A DNA stretch of 64,000 nucleotides from Thermopolyspora sp040678635 (GTDB taxonomy: Bacteria > Actinomycetota > Actinomycetes > Streptosporangiales > Streptosporangiaceae), in the NCBI RefSeq assembly GCF_040678635.1, contig NZ_JBFATZ010000009.1, positions 1 to 64,000 on the forward strand, in the 5' to 3' direction. How positions within the stretch are numbered: position 1 is the stretch's first letter; every line of letters starts with the position of its first letter. The notes below the pieces were generated by a model that worked only from the letters and a program-made list of their open reading frames with translations, was not told where the DNA came from and ran no database searches. This document shows positions 59,837-64,000 of this stretch, one piece after another. Made by a program: the position numbers and the translations under genes.

Positions 59837-62800
59837 TCAGGCGGGGGTGTCGAACGGCGGCAGGTCCTCGATCTCCAGTACGACCAGCTGCCCGGGGGTG
59901 GGGTCGGCCAGCTCGGCGACCCGCTGGGCCTGCCGTTCGGTCATCTCCTGGAAGACCTGGCGGGCGAACCGGCCGTTGCCGAAGCCCACGTCGCGCGGCA
60001 TCCGCTCGAACAGGCCGAGCAGCTTCTCGCGTGCCGGATCGCTCAGCTCGTAGCGGTGCTGCTGCGCCTGGTGTTCCACGATCGCGACGAGGTCCTCGGA
60101 CGCGTAGTCCTGGAAGAGCAGGGTGCGGGTGAAGCGGGAGGCGAGGCCGGGGTTGGCGGCGAGGAAGCGGTCCATGTCGCCCGGGTAGCCCGCGGCGATC
60201 ACCACGAGGTCGTCGCGGTGATCCTCCATCATCTTCACCAGCGTCGCGATCGCCTCCAGGCCGAAGTCGTTGCCGACGCCGACGGGCACGAGCGAGTACG
60301 CCTCGTCGATGAAGAGCACCCCGCCGAGGGCGCGGTTGACCGCGGCGGCCGTCTTCGGCCCGGTGTGGCCCACGTACTCGCCGACCAGGTCGCGGCGGTC
60401 GACCTCCACCAGGTGCCCGCTGCGCAGCAGCTTCAGCGCCGTCAGGATCCTGCCGTACAGGCGGGCCACCGTCGTCTTCCCCGTGCCCGGGTTGCCGGCG
60501 AAGATCAGGTGACGGCTGAGCGGCGGGGCGGGCAGCCCCGCCTCCTTGCGGCGTTGCACCGCCTGCATCAGCTTCACCAGCGAGCTGACGTCGTGCTTCA
60601 CCCGCTCCAGGCCGACCAGGCCGTCGAGCTCTTCGAGCAGCTCTTCCAGGGTCTCCTGCGGCGGCTCCGGCGGCGCGTCCGACCGGCTCCCCGCCCCCTG
60701 CGGTGGTACGGCGGGCCCACCCGGCGAAGGCACCGGCGAAGCCGTCGGCGTACCGGCGTCAGCGGCCGGGGCCGGAGCGGGCGGCGTCGGCGAGCCCGTG
60801 GCGGGCGCCGTGTCGGAGCCGAAGGTGCAGTCGTCGAAGGTCGGGATGGCGCCGTCGTCGCGGCCCACGGCCTCCGCGCAGTCGCGGACCCCGCAGCGGC
60901 GGAACACGGGGTCGGACCCGGCGCCGATGTGCAGCGCGGGATACTCGGCCCGCACCACGTCGCAGGAGGTGAACACGCCGCCCGCGCCGTGCGCGACATA
61001 GATGCCGTTCTTGGCGGGCCGTTCCACGCGCAGCCCGGTCACGGTGGGCCGGGCGTCCGTCCACACCACGAGGCCACAGCCCGCGCTGTCCGCCACGCTG
61101 CCGCCCTCGATCCGCGCGTCCGCCCTGGTGTTCACCACCACGCCCGCCGCCCCCGACCGCACCACCCGGATGCCGTCGAGCACGGCGCCGCCGCCCTCGG
61201 CGACCTCCACGCCCACGTGGCCGGCGTTCGTCACCGTGCAGTGCACGATCTGGGCGGTCCGCGGCGAGGCGAGCAGCAACCCGCTGCCGGAGTCGGCCAC
61301 CCGGCAGCCCACCACCGTCGCGGTCGCCTGCTCGGTGACCGCGATCCCGCTCATCGCGACACCCGAGATGCCGCAGTCGCTCATCTCCAGGCGGGTTGAG
61401 CCGGTCAGGTGTACGCCGTGCTCGGCGCCGCCCCGCACCCGGCAGTCCGACAGTACGGCGACCGCCGTACCGGACAGGTGGACCGAGCTGTAGCCGCAGC
61501 GGTCCAGGCGACAGTCGACCAGCTCAACGCGGGCGGCGTCGGCGGCGAGCAGGCCGTTCGCCGACGCCGCGATGATCGCGCAGTCCCGGGCGGCGAGGCG
61601 CCCGCCGTCGCGTACCGCCAGGCCGGTGACGGTGCCGGTGACGCGGCAGTCGACCAGCTCGGCCTGTGCGTTGCCGGTGACGTGCACCCCGGCCTCGCCG
61701 ACCGTGTCCAGGCGGACGTCGTCCGCCGCCGCCTGGGAGCCGTCCTCCAGCAGCAGGCCGGACCGCCCCGGCCGGTGCAGGATGGATGAGGCGAGCCGGA
61801 GCCGGGCGTTGCCGCGCAGCCGGATGCCGGAGCCGGTGGTGCCGTCGAGGCGCAGCCGTACCACGTCGAGCTGGGCGGTGCCGGACAGCACGATGCCCGT
61901 GCCCTCGACCGCGGTGATCGCCACGTCCTCCACCCGGGCCCGGGCTTCGCCGGTCAGGTAGAGCGCGGCCTGGCGGGCGCCTTCGAGGACGCAGCCGCGC
62001 AGCAGCGCGGCCGTGACCACGTGCGGCGAGCCGCCGGGCTCGGTGAGATCGTCCCAGGTGGGGAAGTTCGGGCCGGTCTGTGCGGCGCGGGGGGCGTCGA
62101 CCGCGCTCGGCCCGGCTCCGGTCCGCGTGTCGGCCGGTCCGATTCCGTTCGGGTGAGCCATCCAGCCGGGTCCGGCTTGGCCGGTCGCGTCCGGTGCGGG
62201 TGGTGCGGGTGGATCGGCTCCTGGCCGTCCTGGATCGGCGTGGTCGGCGGCGTGCATGTTGGCGGCCTCGCCGGCGTGGGCGCCGAGCTGGGCTGCCGCT
62301 TTCGATTGGTCCGTGATGCTCGGTGCGGTTCCGAGGGGTGCGGTCGCGACCGGGTCCGCTCCAGGCCACCCGCCTCCCGCTCGGTCGCCCTGCCGGTTCC
62401 CGTCGTCGTTGCCGTTGTGAACGGCATTGGGCGACGGCGGTCCGGTTCGGTCGTCCGGGTTCGGGTCGGCTCCGGCGGGGGTGGCCGTGCCGTACCGGGT
62501 GGCCGGGTCGGGGGTCGGGGCGGGCGGCGGGGTGCGATGGCCTTGGATCTCGATTCGGCCGCCGCTCACCGTGCAGGCGGTCATCATCAGGCCCGCGCCG
62601 GGGGCGACCTGCACCGCCGGGCCGTCCGGGTCCGAGCCGCGTACCAGCAGCCCGTGCACCACGCACTCCCGACCCGTCGTCACCAGCGCGGGACCGCCCT
62701 CCGCCGGGGCGGTGAGGGTGACGCTGCCGGGGCCGTCCGCCGGGGCGAGGGCGATCCGCCGGTCCAGCACCACGGTCTCGGCGTAGTGCCCGGCCGCGAC

Positions 62801-62908
62801 CAGCACCATGTCCCCGGGTGCGGCGGCGCGCACCGCGTCCGCGATCCGGCGATGGGCGCCGCGCCCTTTGGGGGCGACGGTGAGGGTGCGGGCTTGCGGA
62901 GATGCCAT
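59837..62908 (-). CDS. Right-handed beta-helix / AAA+ (CbbX/EccA-like) ATPase
   Basis: 1,023 residues. The N-terminal 130 and the stretch 300-690 form repeated short strands of a right-handed parallel beta-helix (repeats of the type GIRVVRSGAAGVVVN). A disordered Pro/Ala/Gly/Asp linker lies between about 140 and 290. The C-terminal 270 are an AAA+ domain of the CbbX/SpoVK/EccA type, Walker A AGNPGTGKTT at about 803-812, Walker B VLFIDEAYSL at about 863, sensor IAAGYPGDMD and arginine-finger region LASRF. EccA-like ATPases serve type VII secretion in actinomycetes; a beta-helix fused to one is a recurrent but uncharacterised arrangement. ATG 62908. Confidence 0.85.
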   Translation of the reverse strand: MASPQARTLTVAPKGRGAHRRIADAVRAAAPGDMVLVAAGHYAETVVLDRRIALAPADGPGSVTLTAPAEGGPALVTTGRECVVHGLLVRGSDPDGPAVQVAPGAGLMMTACTVSGGRIEIQGHRTPPPAPTPDPATRYGTATPAGADPNPDDRTGPPSPNAVHNGNDDGNRQGDRAGGGWPGADPVATAPLGTAPSITDQSKAAAQLGAHAGEAANMHAADHADPGRPGADPPAPPAPDATGQAGPGWMAHPNGIGPADTRTGAGPSAVDAPRAAQTGPNFPTWDDLTEPGGSPHVVTAALLRGCVLEGARQAALYLTGEARARVEDVAITAVEGTGIVLSGTAQLDVVRLRLDGTTGSGIRLRGNARLRLASSILHRPGRSGLLLEDGSQAAADDVRLDTVGEAGVHVTGNAQAELVDCRVTGTVTGLAVRDGGRLAARDCAIIAASANGLLAADAARVELVDCRLDRCGYSSVHLSGTAVAVLSDCRVRGGAEHGVHLTGSTRLEMSDCGISGVAMSGIAVTEQATATVVGCRVADSGSGLLLASPRTAQIVHCTVTNAGHVGVEVAEGGGAVLDGIRVVRSGAAGVVVNTRADARIEGGSVADSAGCGLVVWTDARPTVTGLRVERPAKNGIYVAHGAGGVFTSCDVVRAEYPALHIGAGSDPVFRRCGVRDCAEAVGRDDGAIPTFDDCTFGSDTAPATGSPTPPAPAPAADAGTPTASPVPSPGGPAVPPQGAGSRSDAPPEPPQETLEELLEELDGLVGLERVKHDVSSLVKLMQAVQRRKEAGLPAPPLSRHLIFAGNPGTGKTTVARLYGRILTALKLLRSGHLVEVDRRDLVGEYVGHTGPKTAAAVNRALGGVLFIDEAYSLVPVGVGNDFGLEAIATLVKMMEDHRDDLVVIAAGYPGDMDRFLAANPGLASRFTRTLLFQDYASEDLVAIVEHQAQQHRYELSDPAREKLLGLFERMPRDVGFGNGRFARQVFQEMTERQAQRVAELADPTPGQLVVLEIEDLPPFDTPA

Positions 62909-62965
62909 TGTCTTCCTTGCTGCTGTGGGGTTCTCGGGGCGCTGCTGTGGGTTGTCGGGGCGCGG

Positions 62966-64000
62966 TTACGCCGACGGCGGTGGCGGCGGGGGCGGGGCCG
63001 GCTGGAGCAGGTGCGGTATCCACGCCTGTCGTAGCGCCGGGGCCAGCCAGATGTTGCCGATGGCCTTCTCCAGGAGCTTGAAGGGCGCCTGCGCCAGGTA
63101 GTCGGTGAGGCCGTACCGGTGGATCTGCCGTCCGTTCGCGCCGTAGAGGACGGCGGTCTTGAGCGCGCCCGCGCCCGTCGCCACGGTCAGGCCGCTCAGC
63201 GCGTGGATGCCGCCGACGGCGAGCGCGTCCGCGCCGCTGAACACCTTGGATGTGCCGTTCGTGGAGACGCCCCACACGGCCGCGTTCATGGCGCCGTTGA
63301 CGAAGTTGGTGATCGGGCTGAGCAGCGTGTTGAAGGTGTAGTCGTAGATGCCGCCGCGCCAGCGGGGCGGGGACTCGTTGCCGGCCCACTCGTTGTGCCA
63401 GTGCTTGTCGGAGTTGAACGGCCGCATGTTGGGGTGCTTGCCGCTGTCGATGTTGCCGAGGATTCCCTTGGTGCCCGGGCTCCAGGAGAACGGACGGTCG
63501 TTGAGCAGCGTGGTCGCGCCGGTCTTGATGCCGCTGGTGACCGCCGCGTTCGCGAGCGACTTGAGCGCGTCCTGGCCGGTGAACGGCTTGTTGTTGATCG
63601 CGGCGATGATGCCGTTGATGGCGAGGTTGATGCCGAACTCCAGCAGGAACTCCTGGCTGAACTCCAGCAGCATCTTCTTGCCCTGCACCTTCCAGTACGG
63701 CTCGTACGCGGCCTCGCCGAGGCCGACCTTGCCGCCCTGCGCGTTCGGGACCGGATGGACGCCGTCGATCGCGGCCTGGAACCGCGGCACTTCGACGGAC
63801 GCGCTGCCCTGCCACGGCAGGCGTTCCAGTTCGCGAATCCGGCGGGCCCAGCCGCGGAACTCGGTGGCCCAGCCGCGGTAGTCGTACCCGTTGCCGACCA
63901 GGCGCAGGTTGTTCGGGCCCCCTTCGAAGATGAGGCCGTTCGCGGTCCGCTGGGCGGTGATGTTGCCGTTGCCGTCGTACACCCGCCACTGGCTCCGCCA
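62966..64000 (-). CDS. Unknown protein, C-terminal part, start beyond right edge
   Basis: At least 345 residues; the frame is open to base 64000, so the start is outside the window. Not a family I recognise. Visible: a Tyr/Trp/Arg-rich stretch (YDYRGWATEFRGWARRI), a hydrophobic Gly/Ala/Asn-rich centre (FGINLAINGIIAAINNKP, FVNGAMNAAVWGVSTNG, GIHALSGLTVATGAGALK) that may insert in a membrane, and a terminal run of eight Pro. The glycine-rich helices and adjacency to an EccA-like ATPase suggest a secreted or polymorphic-toxin-type protein, but this is weak inference. Confidence 0.7.
   Translation of the reverse strand, partial: WRSQWRVYDGNGNITAQRTANGLIFEGGPNNLRLVGNGYDYRGWATEFRGWARRIRELERLPWQGSASVEVPRFQAAIDGVHPVPNAQGGKVGLGEAAYEPYWKVQGKKMLLEFSQEFLLEFGINLAINGIIAAINNKPFTGQDALKSLANAAVTSGIKTGATTLLNDRPFSWSPGTKGILGNIDSGKHPNMRPFNSDKHWHNEWAGNESPPRWRGGIYDYTFNTLLSPITNFVNGAMNAAVWGVSTNGTSKVFSGADALAVGGIHALSGLTVATGAGALKTAVLYGANGRQIHRYGLTDYLAQAPFKLLEKAIGNIWLAPALRQAWIPHLLQPAPPPPPPPSA

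Noticed and set aside
60056..63989. Frames of 447 (plus) and 821 (minus) codons across the beta-helix/AAA gene
   Set aside because: Low-complexity Arg/His/Pro-rich translations; the 1,023-residue frame carries the AAA+ motifs.

Overview
The window is high-GC actinomycete DNA. A regulator with an Scr1-type C-terminal domain followed by tandem DUF397 genes, two DUF574-type methyltransferases and a lone anti-sigma-like ATPase together suggest a Streptosporangiales-type host such as the Nonomuraea, Actinomadura or Streptosporangium groups. That assignment is inference from gene content. There is one assembly gap of 95 N (9556-9650), and I saw no tRNA, rRNA or CRISPR array.

Left part (1-22.6 kb) is accessory. 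It opens with the right end of an ISAs1-type insertion sequence. Next is a visibly AT-richer pair: a small EACC1-like protein coupled to a three-domain protein (caspase-like protease, SRA/YDG modified-base reader, HNH nuclease). A PLD-nuclease/helicase/DUF3427 protein is transcribed divergently from it. After the host-type methyltransferase and DUF397 genes comes a tightly overlapping minus-strand operon, drmA-drmB-SF1 helicase. This looks like the DISARM core but has no DNA methyltransferase and no drmC. A sigma-70 factor with an unusual N-terminus is divergent from drmA. An ECF42-type sigma factor and its DGPF partner follow.

Middle and right part (23.3-59.6 kb) is a large catabolic block. 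It contains two Baeyer-Villiger monooxygenases with alcohol dehydrogenases, an SDR, an esterase and aldehyde dehydrogenases. It also has an ABC importer with two paralogous binding lipoproteins and one double-length permease. An HpaB-type hydroxylase leads an operon with a LigJ-like hydratase, a LigB-type dioxygenase and three consecutive RraA-family aldolases. The flavin reductase there is fused to an FCD sensor domain. On the minus strand lies a homoprotocatechuate meta-cleavage operon (hpaD, hpaE, hpaH, hpaI) in which the usual double-FAH HpaG is replaced by an FAH-RraA fusion. The likely logic is: importer and BVMO/dehydrogenase modules funnel a ketone or aromatic substrate, the monooxygenases make a dihydroxy-aromatic, and two ring-cleavage branches end in pyruvate-releasing aldolases.

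Three regulators (IclR, PucR, GntR/FCD) sit in the block. A 17-bp palindrome, TCCGACACnGTGTCGGA, recurs in five intergenic positions across 20 kb and probably ties the plus-strand operons into one regulon. The best copy lies between the PucR gene and the hpaB operon. A different inverted repeat occurs twice upstream of the IclR gene.

The right edge holds a beta-helix/AAA+ ATPase and the C-terminal part of a protein I do not recognise.
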